Below, piece after piece: positions 10,601 through 18,826 of a DNA stretch of 64,000 nucleotides. Below the pieces are notes generated by a model. The model did no database searches. It had not been told where the DNA came from and saw only the letters and a program-made list of their open reading frames with translations. The stretch comes from an uncultured Lachnospiraceae bacterium (GTDB lineage Bacteria; Bacillota; Clostridia; Lachnospirales; Lachnospiraceae). The position numbers were made by a program, and so were the translations under genes. Every line of letters starts with the position of its first letter. The first letter of the stretch is position 1. The DNA lies in contig ONHG01000002.1 of NCBI GenBank assembly GCA_900317585.1, positions 50,090-114,089 on the forward strand. The letters are read 5' to 3'.

Positions 10601-11899
10601 ATGAGATGTGCCAATTGTGGTAATGAATTGAAGGAGGGCAGTCTGTACTGCGAGGCCTGTGGGCATCCGGTGCAGATAGTGCCTGATTACAACGAATTTG
10701 ATGATTATCTTGATAATCTGGTTGGAAACGATGACAGGTCAACTGATGAACAAAAGACTGTAGGGTCTGTATCCGATAAGACAATCAGGTTTGACCAAGC
10801 AGCGAGAGAGCAGTTCTATAATACCAGTCAGCCGACTGGACAGAACCGGGATAGAACATCAAAGTCTGAAATGCAGCAGGTAAAACAGACGCAGGAGAGA
10901 CAGTCTCAGGGGAGACAGATGTCTGAGAAGCCACAGTCAGACAGACAGAGAGAAAAGAGTGCGCAAAAGAAGAGAATGATTATTATCTCGGTGGTATGTG
11001 TCATTTCTATTGTTATACTGGTTGTCATTGTGACTAATAATGTACGCAAATCTCATGAAAGTTCATTTGATTATCAGGTGAAGCAGGCAGAAGAGGCTTA
11101 TGAGTCGGGAGATACAAATTCGGCTGTATCATATTATGAGAAGGCCTTATCAATTGATTCTGATAATACTGATGTCATGTACAAGCTGGCTGATATATAT
11201 ATGGGAAAGAAGGATTATGATGCTGCACTTATACTGTATCAGGAGATTATAAATGTTGATTCGAAAAGCGAGGAGGCATACAAAAAGCTTATTTCAATCT
11301 ATGAGTCAAAAAAAGACTATGATGCGATAGTTGCATTGCGAGATGGTGCTAAGGATAAAGATATACTTAAGTTATTTAAGGATTATGTGGTTTCAGAGCC
11401 TGAATTTAGTAAAAGCAGCGGTAAATATGGAGAAACCTTCGAGCTTTCAATAAGTGCGGATAAAAATGCGAAAATATACTATTCGTATGATTCGGATAAT
11501 CCATTGAGCCGTGGTGAGATATATCGTAATCCGATAAGTCTTGACAGGGAGGGCGCTTATGAGATAACTGCTGTTGCAGTTGATGAAAGAGGCATAAAAA
11601 GTGAAATTGCATCTGCCAGGTATGAAATCGAGTTTGAGGCTCCGAAAGCACCGGAGGTGGATCCTGATGGAGGAACATTTGGCGCTCAGACTGATATCAC
11701 AATCACAGTTCCTGAAAATTGTAAGGTGTATTATACATGGGATTCGTCAGACCCTACTGCAGCATCGACAGAATATACAGCTCCTATCCCTATTCCGGAG
11801 GGCAATAATGTGTTGTCTGTTATAGCGATAGATCAAAGAACCAAAAAGACGAGTGACATATACAGATCAAGATTTGAATTTTATATGGATGGACAATAA
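10601..11899 (+). CDS. zinc-ribbon, TPR and chitobiase-type repeat membrane protein
   Basis: 432 residues, specific function unknown. Residues 1-28 form a zinc ribbon (CANCGNELKEGSLYCEACG). Residues about 30-125 are polar, Gln/Arg/Ser-rich. One membrane segment lies near 127-149 (IISVVCVISIVILVVIV). Then come two or three TPR units (YESGDTNSAVSYYEKALSID; YMGKKDYDAALILYQEIINV) and two repeats resembling the chitobiase/beta-hexosaminidase C-terminal Ig-like domain, each with an IYYSYDSDNP or VYYTWDSSDP core. Topology suggests ribbon inside, TPR and Ig-like domains outside. It follows folD by 38 bases and converges on a beta-propeller protein gene. Confidence 0.8.
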   Translation: MRCANCGNELKEGSLYCEACGHPVQIVPDYNEFDDYLDNLVGNDDRSTDEQKTVGSVSDKTIRFDQAAREQFYNTSQPTGQNRDRTSKSEMQQVKQTQERQSQGRQMSEKPQSDRQREKSAQKKRMIIISVVCVISIVILVVIVTNNVRKSHESSFDYQVKQAEEAYESGDTNSAVSYYEKALSIDSDNTDVMYKLADIYMGKKDYDAALILYQEIINVDSKSEEAYKKLISIYESKKDYDAIVALRDGAKDKDILKLFKDYVVSEPEFSKSSGKYGETFELSISADKNAKIYYSYDSDNPLSRGEIYRNPISLDREGAYEITAVAVDERGIKSEIASARYEIEFEAPKAPEVDPDGGTFGAQTDITITVPENCKVYYTWDSSDPTAASTEYTAPIPIPEGNNVLSVIAIDQRTKKTSDIYRSRFEFYMDGQ

Positions 11900-11902
11900 A
11901 AA

Positions 11903-11934
11903 AACGCCTGGCAAAGCTGTCAGGCGTTTTTTAA
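11903..11934. terminator. bidirectional terminator between convergent genes
   Basis: ACGCCTG (11904-11910) pairs with CAGGCGT (11921-11927) with A-run before and T-run after, so it can end transcription from both sides. Confidence 0.85.
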
Positions 11935-12927
11935 TTAGTTGAATGGCTTTATATCACCGGGGTTTGAGATTGACGTGTAATATACTTTGTTTGAAGAAAA
12001 ATCTGTAAAATATACGTATTGGGATGTCACATTTATACTGCTGTATTCACCCTTGGCCAATTCCTTAAAGCCGGTTCCATCATCCTTTACCATGCAAAGA
12101 GCAGCGTCATCGCCACCTCTCTGATAGAATATTTTGCTGCCGTAAACATTGAAATGTTCTATGTTTCCTTCGGTAAGGACAACAGGATTCGGATTGTTTA
12201 CGTTGACATGGACAATTGCGTTATTTTGGTCTACATCCATATAGAAAATATTATTTTCGTCCATCACAACAGGCTTATAGCAGTTACAGTCATAAAAGAG
12301 AGACTGTGTCTGTGATGCGGTGTCATATCTGAAAAGCTGACCATTATCGGGATTATTGTAGTAAAAATACTGTCCGGAAGCATTGCAGGTGAAAAGATAG
12401 TGGTTATACACCTGTTTTTTTTCTGTTCCGTCAATTTTTACCCTGTATAGTGTTGTGGCTGTCTTTGTATCATAGTGCAGATAATAAATATAATTGCCTA
12501 TGAGGGAGGCATATATGCATGGCTCTTTGTCAAGAATAAAAGCCTTGCCACCTGTTCTTTTGATACGGCATAAGCTGTTTTTGTCATATGCAAAGAACAT
12601 TGTACTGGTTATGTTATTTGTATTGTTTCGTACATAATATATGAAGTTTTTGTCAGCATTTATGTACATTACAGAGTCGTTGCAAAGCTTATGTACATTG
12701 CTGCCATCAACATTCATGGCATATAATCGGCCGTTATCATTTGGATTTGAGAAAAAAATTTCACCGTTGCTTTCACAGAAAAGACCGGCATTGTACAGAT
12801 TGCCGGAGAGATTTCCGTTTACATAGGTTGAATTAAATTTAACTTTTGTGTTTAAATAATGGTATGCAACAAAGCCTGCTATGCATATAACAAAAAGCAG
12901 AATGAGCAGCTTAATATATTTTTTCAT
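11935..12927 (-). CDS. DUF5050-like beta-propeller protein with N-terminal membrane anchor
   Basis: 330 residues on the minus strand. Residues 5-24 are an uncleaved-looking signal anchor (LLILLFVICIAGFVAYHY). The rest consists of repeated units of about 40 residues with the pattern NGRLYAMNVDGSN, SLCRIKRTGGKA, TLYRVKIDGTEK and FIYYVRNN, as in DUF5050 / low-density-receptor-type propeller proteins of Clostridia. An extracytoplasmic sensor or scaffold role is likely, but the ligand is unknown. GCGGAGG stands upstream of its ATG. It converges with the zinc-ribbon/TPR gene and shares its terminator. Confidence 0.75.
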   Translation of the reverse strand: MKKYIKLLILLFVICIAGFVAYHYLNTKVKFNSTYVNGNLSGNLYNAGLFCESNGEIFFSNPNDNGRLYAMNVDGSNVHKLCNDSVMYINADKNFIYYVRNNTNNITSTMFFAYDKNSLCRIKRTGGKAFILDKEPCIYASLIGNYIYYLHYDTKTATTLYRVKIDGTEKKQVYNHYLFTCNASGQYFYYNNPDNGQLFRYDTASQTQSLFYDCNCYKPVVMDENNIFYMDVDQNNAIVHVNVNNPNPVVLTEGNIEHFNVYGSKIFYQRGGDDAALCMVKDDGTGFKELAKGEYSSINVTSQYVYFTDFSSNKVYYTSISNPGDIKPFN

Positions 12928-13056
12928 GGAAATTCCTCCGCTTTGGATAGTTACAGTTTTAACTAAATTATATCTGTATATGATAAATCTTTCAAGGATT
13001 ACTTGCCTTTCTGTGAATTTTGTAATAGAATTTTACTATATCTTTTTTAGGAGACA

Positions 13057-14190
13057 ATGATGGAAGATTTAATGAAATTAAGAGAGTCTATCGATGAGAT
13101 AGACAATGAAATAGTCAGATTATATAAGGAAAGAATGGAAATTTCAAAGCATGTTGCCGAGTATAAGATAACTACCGGCAAAAAGGTCTTTGACAAGACA
13201 AGAGAAGATGAAAAACTTGAAAAATTATCAGCTCTTGCAGATGATGATTTTTTAAGACATGGTATAGTTGAGCTTTTTGAGCAGATTATGTCAACCAGTC
13301 GCAAGAAGCAATATCAGCTTATGACAGAGTACGGCATAGTGGAAAAGGAGGACTTTACAGAGGTAGACAGCCTGGATTTTTCCAATGCAAGGATTGTGTT
13401 TCAGGGAGTTGAGGGTGCATACTCGCAGCTTGCCATGAAGACCTACTTTGGCGAGAACTGCAATGGCTACAATGTGGATACATGGAAAGATGCTATGGAG
13501 GATATCAAGTGTGGAAAGGCTGATTATGCTGTGCTTCCTATAGAAAATTCCTCAGCCGGTATTGTATCGGAAAACTATGATTTGCTCGTTGAGTACGATA
13601 ATTACATAGTTGGGGAGCAGATTATCCGTATCGACCACAGCCTGATGGGACTTCCCGGGGCAAAGATTTCTGATATCAGGACAGTGTATTCGCATCCACA
13701 GGCGCTTATGCAGTGCTCGGATTTTTTTGATGAGCACAAGGATATCAATCAGGTAGCTGTCAGGAATACAGCTTTTTCGGCAAAGAAGGTAAAGGATGAC
13801 GGAGATATCACACAGGCCGGCATAGCGAGCCATATCTCAGCTGATATATATGGACTTCAGGTACTTGAGAGCTGCATACAGAACAATAAAAACAATGCGA
13901 CAAGGTTTATAATTGTGTCAGCTAAAAAGGTGTGCCGCAGGGATTCAGACAGGATAAGCATCTGCTTTGAGACTCCTCACAAGAGTGGTGCACTGTATCA
14001 TATGCTGGCACACTTTATATACAATGGAATCAATATGTTAAATATCCAGTCTCGTCCGATACCCGATAAGGCATGGGAGTACAGATTTTTTGTCGATTTC
14101 GAGGGACGTTTTACGGATACGGCTGTCCAGAATGCGCTAAGAGGCATAAGAGAAGAGGCAATTGCCCTTAAGATTCTTGGTACCTATTAA
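13057..14190 (+). CDS. pheA: bifunctional chorismate mutase / prephenate dehydratase (P-protein)
   Basis: 377 residues, makes phenylpyruvate for phenylalanine synthesis. Residues 1-90 form the AroQ chorismate mutase helices (LRESIDEIDNEIVRLYKERM). Then the dehydratase domain with VFQGVEGAYSQLAM, PIENSSAG, TVYSHPQALMQC and the catalytic NNATRFIIV, and a C-terminal ACT domain with HKSGALYHML and NMLNIQSRPI, which in the family binds Phe for feedback. AGGAG is 3 bases from the first ATG and 6 from a second ATG at 13060; the latter may be the true start. No attenuator or T-box is evident upstream. Confidence 0.95.
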   Translation: MMEDLMKLRESIDEIDNEIVRLYKERMEISKHVAEYKITTGKKVFDKTREDEKLEKLSALADDDFLRHGIVELFEQIMSTSRKKQYQLMTEYGIVEKEDFTEVDSLDFSNARIVFQGVEGAYSQLAMKTYFGENCNGYNVDTWKDAMEDIKCGKADYAVLPIENSSAGIVSENYDLLVEYDNYIVGEQIIRIDHSLMGLPGAKISDIRTVYSHPQALMQCSDFFDEHKDINQVAVRNTAFSAKKVKDDGDITQAGIASHISADIYGLQVLESCIQNNKNNATRFIIVSAKKVCRRDSDRISICFETPHKSGALYHMLAHFIYNGINMLNIQSRPIPDKAWEYRFFVDFEGRFTDTAVQNALRGIREEAIALKILGTY

Positions 14191-14248
14191 TATTAAATGA
14201 TAGAAATTCTGATAATCGGATAAAATGATAGGAATTCAGATAAAAGAG

Positions 14249-14277
14249 TTGACAACCGGAATTGTCTGTGATATATT
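14249..14277 (+). promoter_or_regulatory. sigma-A type promoter of the infC operon
   Basis: Consensus TTGACA at 14249-14254, a 17-base spacer and TATATT at 14272-14277. It sits about 145 bases upstream of infC and drives the leader transcript. Confidence 0.8.
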
Positions 14278-14283
14278 CTAGTA

Positions 14284-14409
14284 GTTGTATGAAAACAAAG
14301 TAGAGTATCCACTCTCACCTAAGCGCAATTGCGCGACTTAGCGTTAATATTTTCAAACATTTGTGTTGAAGATTGTATAGTGGATAGTCTGCCTATCCAC
14401 TATTTTTTT
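14284..14409 (+). ncRNA. L20-type leader with attenuator ahead of infC-rpmI-rplT
   Basis: The leader from the promoter to the T-run folds in alternatives. The terminator is the 11-base stem ATAGTGGATAG (14377-14387) with CTATCCACTAT (14393-14403) followed by seven T. An early segment with TATCCACTC near 14306-14314 could pair with the GTGGATAG arm and act as antiterminator, and a GCGCAATTGCGC palindrome lies between. The layout fits the Firmicute L20 leader, where excess ribosomal protein L20 favours termination. Assignment to that family is by architecture only. Confidence 0.7.
14377..14409 (+). terminator. attenuator hairpin of the infC leader
   Basis: Perfect 11-base stem, loop TCTGC, then TTTTTTT; it ends only 2 bases before the infC ribosome site, so it must be conditional. 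Confidence 0.85.
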
Positions 14410-14425
14410 ATGGAGGTACAAGACC

Positions 14426-14932
14426 ATTAGCGAATTAATGATTAATGAACAGATCAGAGACAGAGAAGTTCGACTGATTGGGGCAGATGGAGAACAGTTA
14501 GGAATTGTTTCTTCAAGAGAAGCTCAAAAGATTGCAGACGAAGCAGGACTTGATTTAGTAAAGATAGCACCAAATGCAAAGCCACCTGTATGTAAGGTGA
14601 TTGATTATGGTAAGTATCGTTATGAGCAGGCCCGCAAGGAAAAGGATGCAAAGAAAAAGCAGAAGACCGTTGAATTGAAAGAGATTCGTCTCTCACCTAA
14701 CATTGAGGCTAACGACTTGAATACCAAGATGAATGCTGCAAAGAAATTCCTTGCAAAAGGAAACAAGGTAAAGATCACACTCAGATTCAGGGGACGTGAG
14801 ATGGCTCATATGAATGCAAGCAAACATATCCTTGATGATATAGCTGAGAATCTTTCAGATGTAGCGGTAGTGGAGAAAGCACCAAAGGTTGAAGGAAGAA
14901 GCATCGGTATGGTGCTGGCAGAAAAGAGATAA
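14426..14932 (+). CDS. infC: translation initiation factor IF-3, AUU start
   Basis: IF-3 keeps ribosomal subunits apart and checks start codons. Motifs: INEQIRDREVRLIGADGEQLG in the N-domain (read in two parts), APNAKPPVCKVIDYGKYRYE, basic linker, and VKITLRFRGREMAH in the C-domain. I place the start at ATT 14426: GGAGGT (14412-14417) is 8 bases upstream, whereas the first in-frame ATG at 14438 is 20 bases away. A rare AUU start is the classic infC autoregulation device, since IF-3 itself rejects such codons. Product 168 residues. First gene of the operon with L35 and L20. Confidence 0.93.
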   Translation: MSELMINEQIRDREVRLIGADGEQLGIVSSREAQKIADEAGLDLVKIAPNAKPPVCKVIDYGKYRYEQARKEKDAKKKQKTVELKEIRLSPNIEANDLNTKMNAAKKFLAKGNKVKITLRFRGREMAHMNASKHILDDIAENLSDVAVVEKAPKVEGRSIGMVLAEKR

Positions 14933-14953
14933 CAATTTAAGGAGGAACACACA

Positions 14954-15151
14954 ATGCCAAAAATGAAAACAAGCAGAGCAGCTGCAAAACGTTTCAAAGT
15001 TACAGGAACAGGAAAGTTAAAAAGAAATAAAGCCTACAAGAGACATATCTTAACTAAGAAAACAACAAAGACAAAGAGAAATCTCAGAAAAGCAACAATG
15101 ACAGATGAGACAAATGTTAAGAATATGAAGAAGATTTTACCATACATGTAA
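14954..15151 (+). CDS. rpmI: 50S ribosomal protein L35
   Basis: 65 residues, basic, begins [20 protein letters not shown] and contains [14 protein letters not shown], all typical of bL35. AAGGAGG precedes the ATG by 8 bases. Middle gene of the infC operon, so its level follows the upstream leader. Confidence 0.98.
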   Translation: MPKMKTSRAAAKRFKVTGTGKLKRNKAYKRHILTKKTTKTKRNLRKATMTDETNVKNMKKILPYM

Positions 15152-15182
15152 TCGGTAGTATTAGTTAAGGAGGAATCAACAA

Positions 15183-15539
15183 ATGGCAAGAGTTAAAGGC
15201 GGTTTAGGCGCTAAGAAAAGACATAACAGAACATTAAAGTTAGCAAAGGGTTACAGAGGCGCTAGATCTAAGCAGTATAGAGTAGCAAAGCAGTCAGTTA
15301 TGAGAGCACTTACAAGCTCATACGCTGGACGTAAAGAGAGAAAGAGACAGTTCCGTCAGTTATGGATTGCCCGTATCAACGCAGCAGCTCGTCTCAACGG
15401 ACTTTCATACAGCCAGTTCATGCACGGCTTAAAGTTAGCAAACGTTGACCTTAACCGTAAGGTATTAGCTGATATGGCTGTTACAGATGCAGCAGGATTT
15501 GCTAAATTAGTAGATGTTGCTAAATCTAAGCTTGCTTAG
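15183..15539 (+). CDS. rplT: 50S ribosomal protein L20
   Basis: 118 residues; [26 protein letters not shown] and the [11 protein letters not shown] segment identify bL20, needed for early 50S assembly. In Firmicutes and others it represses its own operon by binding the leader mRNA, consistent with the structured leader at 14284-14409. AAGGAGG precedes the start. The operon ends at the hairpin after 15560. Confidence 0.98.
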   Translation: MARVKGGLGAKKRHNRTLKLAKGYRGARSKQYRVAKQSVMRALTSSYAGRKERKRQFRQLWIARINAAARLNGLSYSQFMHGLKLANVDLNRKVLADMAVTDAAGFAKLVDVAKSKLA

Positions 15540-15562
15540 TTTTAGCATAAAGTGATATATGA

Positions 15563-15602
15563 AAAAAGCTACCGGGCTTCACATGAAGTTCGGTAGCTTT
15601 TT
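15563..15602. terminator. bidirectional terminator between rplT and the AraC-type gene
   Basis: AAGCTACCG (15566-15574) pairs with CGGTAGCTT (15591-15599), flanked by A-run and T-run, serving both convergent genes. Confidence 0.85.
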
Positions 15603-15604
15603 CG

Positions 15605-16444
15605 TCATTCTTGAGCATTTTTATATTTACTGCGATATTCCTTCGGTGAAAGCCCTTTTATTTTGTGAAAGGTTTTTGAAAAATATAGGCTGTTATCAAA
15701 CCCTATAGAGCCTGCAATTGCCGTGATGGACAATGAGGAGTGGTTAAGCAGATAGCATGCCTGCTTGATTCTGAAATCGGTCAGATACTCCTTTGGCGAT
15801 ACACCGAGGATGCTCTGGAAGGAACGGAACAGATGGCTTCGGCTTAAACCTATATATGATGCGATATCCTCAACAGTGATAGGGTATGAATAGTTGGCGG
15901 AGATGTATTCTATGCCCTTTTGCACATAGGAATTTGCACTGTTTTGCGGTGGTTTTGATGTGGCGGCGCTGACAAAGAGGGCGAGGGTGGTGTAGAGTCG
16001 CCCGGTCATTTCCAGCGCGTTTTCAAATTCTGTGCCTCTGGCGTCGTATATATGCATGAGCTGTCTTTTGATTTCGTTTCCGTTTGATACATTGTGTATG
16101 TATGGATGCGCTTTTGTGAAATCAGTGGCTCTTAAAATGGTTGCGGCATCGCTGCCGGTAAAGCCTACCCAGGTATATTCCCAAGGGTCTTCTGCATCAG
16201 CCTGATAAATCACTTCGGTATTTGGGTATACGAGAAATACATCGCCTGGGGTTAATGTGTGCACCTTGCCATTTACAGTGTAGCGGCCTTTACCGCTTAT
16301 GATATAGTGAATCAGATAATGATCCCTGATACCCGGACCCCACTGATACAGGCTGTCGCAGCTCTGGAAGCCTACATTATATACGGACAGAGATACAAGC
16401 TCTTTTTCTTTTACGATATAGGAATTTTTGTATTTATTGTTCAT
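15605..16444 (-). CDS. AraC family transcriptional regulator
   Basis: 279 residues. Residues 1-140 are a cupin-like sugar-binding domain ([27 protein letters not shown]); residues about 175-275 are the double helix-turn-helix with [20 protein letters not shown] and [17 protein letters not shown] followed by the GLSPKEYR tail. It is transcribed away from galE with 110 bases between the starts, so it may control galE or a distant sugar operon; the effector cannot be named. It converges with the infC operon. Confidence 0.92.
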   Translation of the reverse strand: MNNKYKNSYIVKEKELVSLSVYNVGFQSCDSLYQWGPGIRDHYLIHYIISGKGRYTVNGKVHTLTPGDVFLVYPNTEVIYQADAEDPWEYTWVGFTGSDAATILRATDFTKAHPYIHNVSNGNEIKRQLMHIYDARGTEFENALEMTGRLYTTLALFVSAATSKPPQNSANSYVQKGIEYISANYSYPITVEDIASYIGLSRSHLFRSFQSILGVSPKEYLTDFRIKQACYLLNHSSLSITAIAGSIGFDNSLYFSKTFHKIKGLSPKEYRSKYKNAQE

Positions 16445-16554
16445 ATTGCCTACCTTTACAACATTTTTACATATTTCTTCTACATTTTATTCTATACAAA
16501 AATGAGCAAATGCGCTACAATAAATTTGACAAAAATGAAAAGGAGATATTTATT

Positions 16555-17571
16555 ATGGCAATTTTAGTTACTGGTGGAGCCGGATATATCGGAAGCCACA
16601 CTTGCGTGGAGCTTCTTGATGCAGGCTACGATGTGGTAGTATTGGATAATCTTTCAAATTCATCTGAGAAGTCACTTGACAGAGTTAAGGCTCTTACAGG
16701 CAAAGAAGTAAAGTTCTATAAGGGAGATATCCTTGACAGAGACATACTGAATAAGATTTTTAAAGAAGAAAAGATAGATAGCTGTATTCACTTTGCAGGA
16801 CTCAAGGCAGTAGGAGAGTCTGTGGCAAAGCCTTGGGAGTACTATAACAATAATATCGCCGGAACACTTACACTTGTTGATGTGATGAGACAGAATGGCT
16901 GCAAGAGCATCATTTTCTCTTCATCAGCTACAGTATACGGAGATCCTGCACAGATTCCTATCACAGAGGAGTGCCCAAAGGGACAGTGTACAAACCCATA
17001 TGGTTGGACAAAGTCCATGCTTGAGCAGATACTTATGGATATCTACAAGGCAGATAATGAGTGGAATGTCATCCTGCTTCGTTACTTCAACCCAATCGGA
17101 GCTCATAAGAGCGGTACAATGGGTGAGAATCCAAACGGTATTCCAAACAACCTCATGCCTTACATCACACAGGTGGCAGTAGGCAAGCTTAAGGAGCTTG
17201 GAGTATTCGGAGATGACTATGATACTCCTGACGGAACAGGTGTGAGAGATTACATACATGTTGTTGACCTTGCGGTTGGACATGTCAAGGCTTTAAAGAA
17301 AATTGAGGAGAACGCAGGCCTTTGCATCTACAATCTTGGAACAGGACACGGCTACAGCGTGCTTGATATTGTAAAGAATTTCGAGGCTGCAACAGGTGTT
17401 AAGATTCCTTATACAATCAAGCCTAGAAGACCTGGCGATATCGCTACATGCTACTGTGACCCATCAAAGGCCAAGAGAGAGCTCGGCTGGGAAGCACAGT
17501 ATGGTATCAAGGAGATGTGTGCCGACTCATGGAGATGGCAGAAGAACAATCCTAACGGATACGATGACTAA
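16555..17571 (+). CDS. galE: UDP-glucose 4-epimerase
   Basis: 338 residues, extended SDR enzyme of the Leloir pathway interconverting UDP-galactose and UDP-glucose. NAD-binding [10 protein letters not shown] near residue 7, the catalytic SSSATVYG Ser/Thr and Y-x3-K motif [12 protein letters not shown], then [12 protein letters not shown]. The ATG at 16555 follows AAAAGGAGAT by 7 bases; an upstream in-frame start at 16510 adds residues not found in the family. No galK or galT is near, so it may serve wall polysaccharide supply. Divergent from the AraC gene. Confidence 0.96.
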   Translation: MAILVTGGAGYIGSHTCVELLDAGYDVVVLDNLSNSSEKSLDRVKALTGKEVKFYKGDILDRDILNKIFKEEKIDSCIHFAGLKAVGESVAKPWEYYNNNIAGTLTLVDVMRQNGCKSIIFSSSATVYGDPAQIPITEECPKGQCTNPYGWTKSMLEQILMDIYKADNEWNVILLRYFNPIGAHKSGTMGENPNGIPNNLMPYITQVAVGKLKELGVFGDDYDTPDGTGVRDYIHVVDLAVGHVKALKKIEENAGLCIYNLGTGHGYSVLDIVKNFEAATGVKIPYTIKPRRPGDIATCYCDPSKAKRELGWEAQYGIKEMCADSWRWQKNNPNGYDD

Positions 17572-17615
17572 TTATAACTGATTTTTAAGCCGGATTTATA
17601 CTTGAATTATTTATG

Positions 17616-17660
17616 CCTTGGAGCATTCTGTAGTAAACAGAATACGCTCCAAGGTATTTT
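17616..17660 (+). terminator. terminator after galE
   Basis: CCTTGGAGC plus ATTCTGT (17616-17631) pairs with ACAGAAT and GCTCCAAGG (17637-17654) with a two-base bulge, followed by TATTTTA. Confidence 0.8.
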
Positions 17661-17700
17661 ACTTTAAGGCAGAAATGTTTATTATAGCGTGGATAGACAT

Positions 17701-17952
17701 CGGACGCACCCGCAGCACCGAAATGCACCTTGCATGCGCTAACGCTACGCTGTCAAGATACTGTACGAATTATGCTTTTTAGGCTCACTTTGCTTGACGA
17801 AACCGTCGAAACGCGCCGTCCGTGGCGCGGTTCTCCTTGACTTGCCTTCCATGGCAAGTCATTTCTGTGTTTCATGGGCATAATTCTACAGTATCTAAAC
17901 AGCCTCGCTAGTCGCTTATGCAAGGTGCATTTCGGTGCGGCGGGTGCGTCCG
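17701..17952. repeat. 252-base imperfect palindromic element
   Basis: The outer arms, 17701-17735 and 17918-17952, are 35 bases each and inverse complements with one mismatch. Inner arms at about 17756-17775 and 17878-17897 also pair with one extra base, and the centre holds small hairpins (GCGCC/GGCGC; GACTTGCC/GGCAAGTC). GC is clearly above the flanks. It lies between the galE terminator and the tRNA terminator and has no convincing gene; an open 70-codon minus frame across it lacks a ribosome site and I treat it as spurious. It looks like a MITE-like or structured interspersed repeat. The 17572-18033 stretch holds nothing else beyond terminators. Confidence 0.7.
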
Positions 17953-17962
17953 GCGTCAACAA

Positions 17963-17991
17963 CAATAAAAAAACATCGCATAAATGCGATG
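17963..17991 (-). terminator. terminator of the tRNA-Glu transcript
   Basis: On the minus strand CATCGCA (17985-17991 side) pairs with TGCGATG (17974-17980 side) around a four-base loop, followed by a run of seven T. Confidence 0.8.
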
Positions 17992-18033
17992 CTTTCGGGT
18001 TGGGCTGTATTTAATTGAATAAATATCAGTGAG

Positions 18034-18105
18034 CAGTCCGTACGGGAATCGAACCCGTGTTTCCGCCGTGAGAGGGCGGCGTCTTAACCGCTTGACCAAC
18101 GAACC
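18034..18105 (-). tRNA. tRNA-Glu (CTC anticodon)
   Basis: On the minus strand a 72-base cloverleaf: acceptor GGTTCGT with ACGGACT (two G-U pairs), D-arm with GGTCAAGCGGTTAAGAC, anticodon stem CCGCC/GGCGG around loop CTCTCAC giving anticodon CTC for GAG codons, and T-arm ACGGG-TTCGATT-CCCGT. CCA is not encoded. It is flanked downstream by its own terminator. Confidence 0.93.
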
Positions 18106-18159
18106 GTGTATTATACTATCATGGAGTTTCAAAAAAAGCAAGTACTTTTTTAAAAAAAC

Positions 18160-18188
18160 TTGATTTTTTTTTCTGATAGTGCTATCAT
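18160..18188 (+). promoter_or_regulatory. promoter of the rimP-nusA-infB operon
   Basis: TTGATT (18160-18165), 17-base spacer and TATCAT (18183-18188). The start of rimP is about 130 bases further on. Confidence 0.55.
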
Positions 18189-18212
18189 ACCTATGATAAC
18201 AACGTTGACTAG

Positions 18213-18290
18213 ATTGAGAGAGGGCAAAAGTCCTCTCTCAATTCACGTTTATAAACATCAGGCAGCTATTCAGAGCAATTGTGAATAGTT
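18213..18290 (+). other. structured 5' leader of rimP with two hairpins
   Basis: Hairpin one is a perfect 11-base stem ATTGAGAGAGG (18213-18223) with its complement at 18232-18242 and no T-run, so not a plain terminator. Hairpin two joins AGCTATTCA (18264-18272) to TGAATAGTT (18282-18290) with one G-U pair. They could act in processing, stability or NusA feedback; no family was recognised. Confidence 0.45.
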
Positions 18291-18321
18291 ACAGCCATAT
18301 AATCAAAAGAGAGGTGATAAA

Positions 18322-18789
18322 ATGTCAAAGGCAAGTGTATATGAGGCAAAGACAGAGAGCTTTATAAAACCAATTCTTGACAGCATGAATTTTGAGCTTG
18401 TTGATGTCGAGTATGTTAAGGAAGGCGGCATGAACTACCTGAGAGCATATATTGATAAGGAGGGGGGCATAACCGTTGATGACTGTGAAGTGGTTGCAAG
18501 GCAGATGAATGAGATTCTCGACAGAGAGGACTATATTCCAGATTCGTACACTTTCGAGGTCAGCTCGCCGGGGCTTGGAAGACCTCTCAAGAAGGAAAAG
18601 GACTATGTGCGCAATATGAATAAGGAAATAGAGATTCGCACATACAGGGCTATCAACAAATCAAAGGAATTTTATGGTCTGCTTAAAGCCTATGATAAGG
18701 ATACAGTGACAATAACCGATGAAGACGGAAATGAGACTACATTCAATAAGAGTGATATCGCACTTATACGTCAGGCATTGGATTTTTAA
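18322..18789 (+). CDS. rimP: ribosome maturation factor RimP
   Basis: 155 residues, needed for 30S maturation. Motifs: FELVDVEYVKEGGMNYLRAYID, DCEVVARQMNEILD, and the family signature YTFEVSSPGLGRPLK, followed by an Sm-like C-terminal domain. AGAGAGGTG lies 7 bases before the ATG. It opens the conserved nusA-infB operon. Confidence 0.96.
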   Translation: MSKASVYEAKTESFIKPILDSMNFELVDVEYVKEGGMNYLRAYIDKEGGITVDDCEVVARQMNEILDREDYIPDSYTFEVSSPGLGRPLKKEKDYVRNMNKEIEIRTYRAINKSKEFYGLLKAYDKDTVTITDEDGNETTFNKSDIALIRQALDF

Positions 18790-18826
18790 TTAAAGCGCAC
18801 GATAACACAAATAGGAGGAAAAAATA

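Noticed and set aside
13021-13056. T-box or Phe attenuator upstream of pheA
   Set aside because: No T-box core sequence, no Phe-rich leader peptide and no terminator hairpin in the 130-base gap.
17753-17965. 70-codon minus-strand open frame across the palindromic element
   Set aside because: No ribosome site, composition follows the palindrome arms, and both strands are equally open; most likely a by-product of the repeat.
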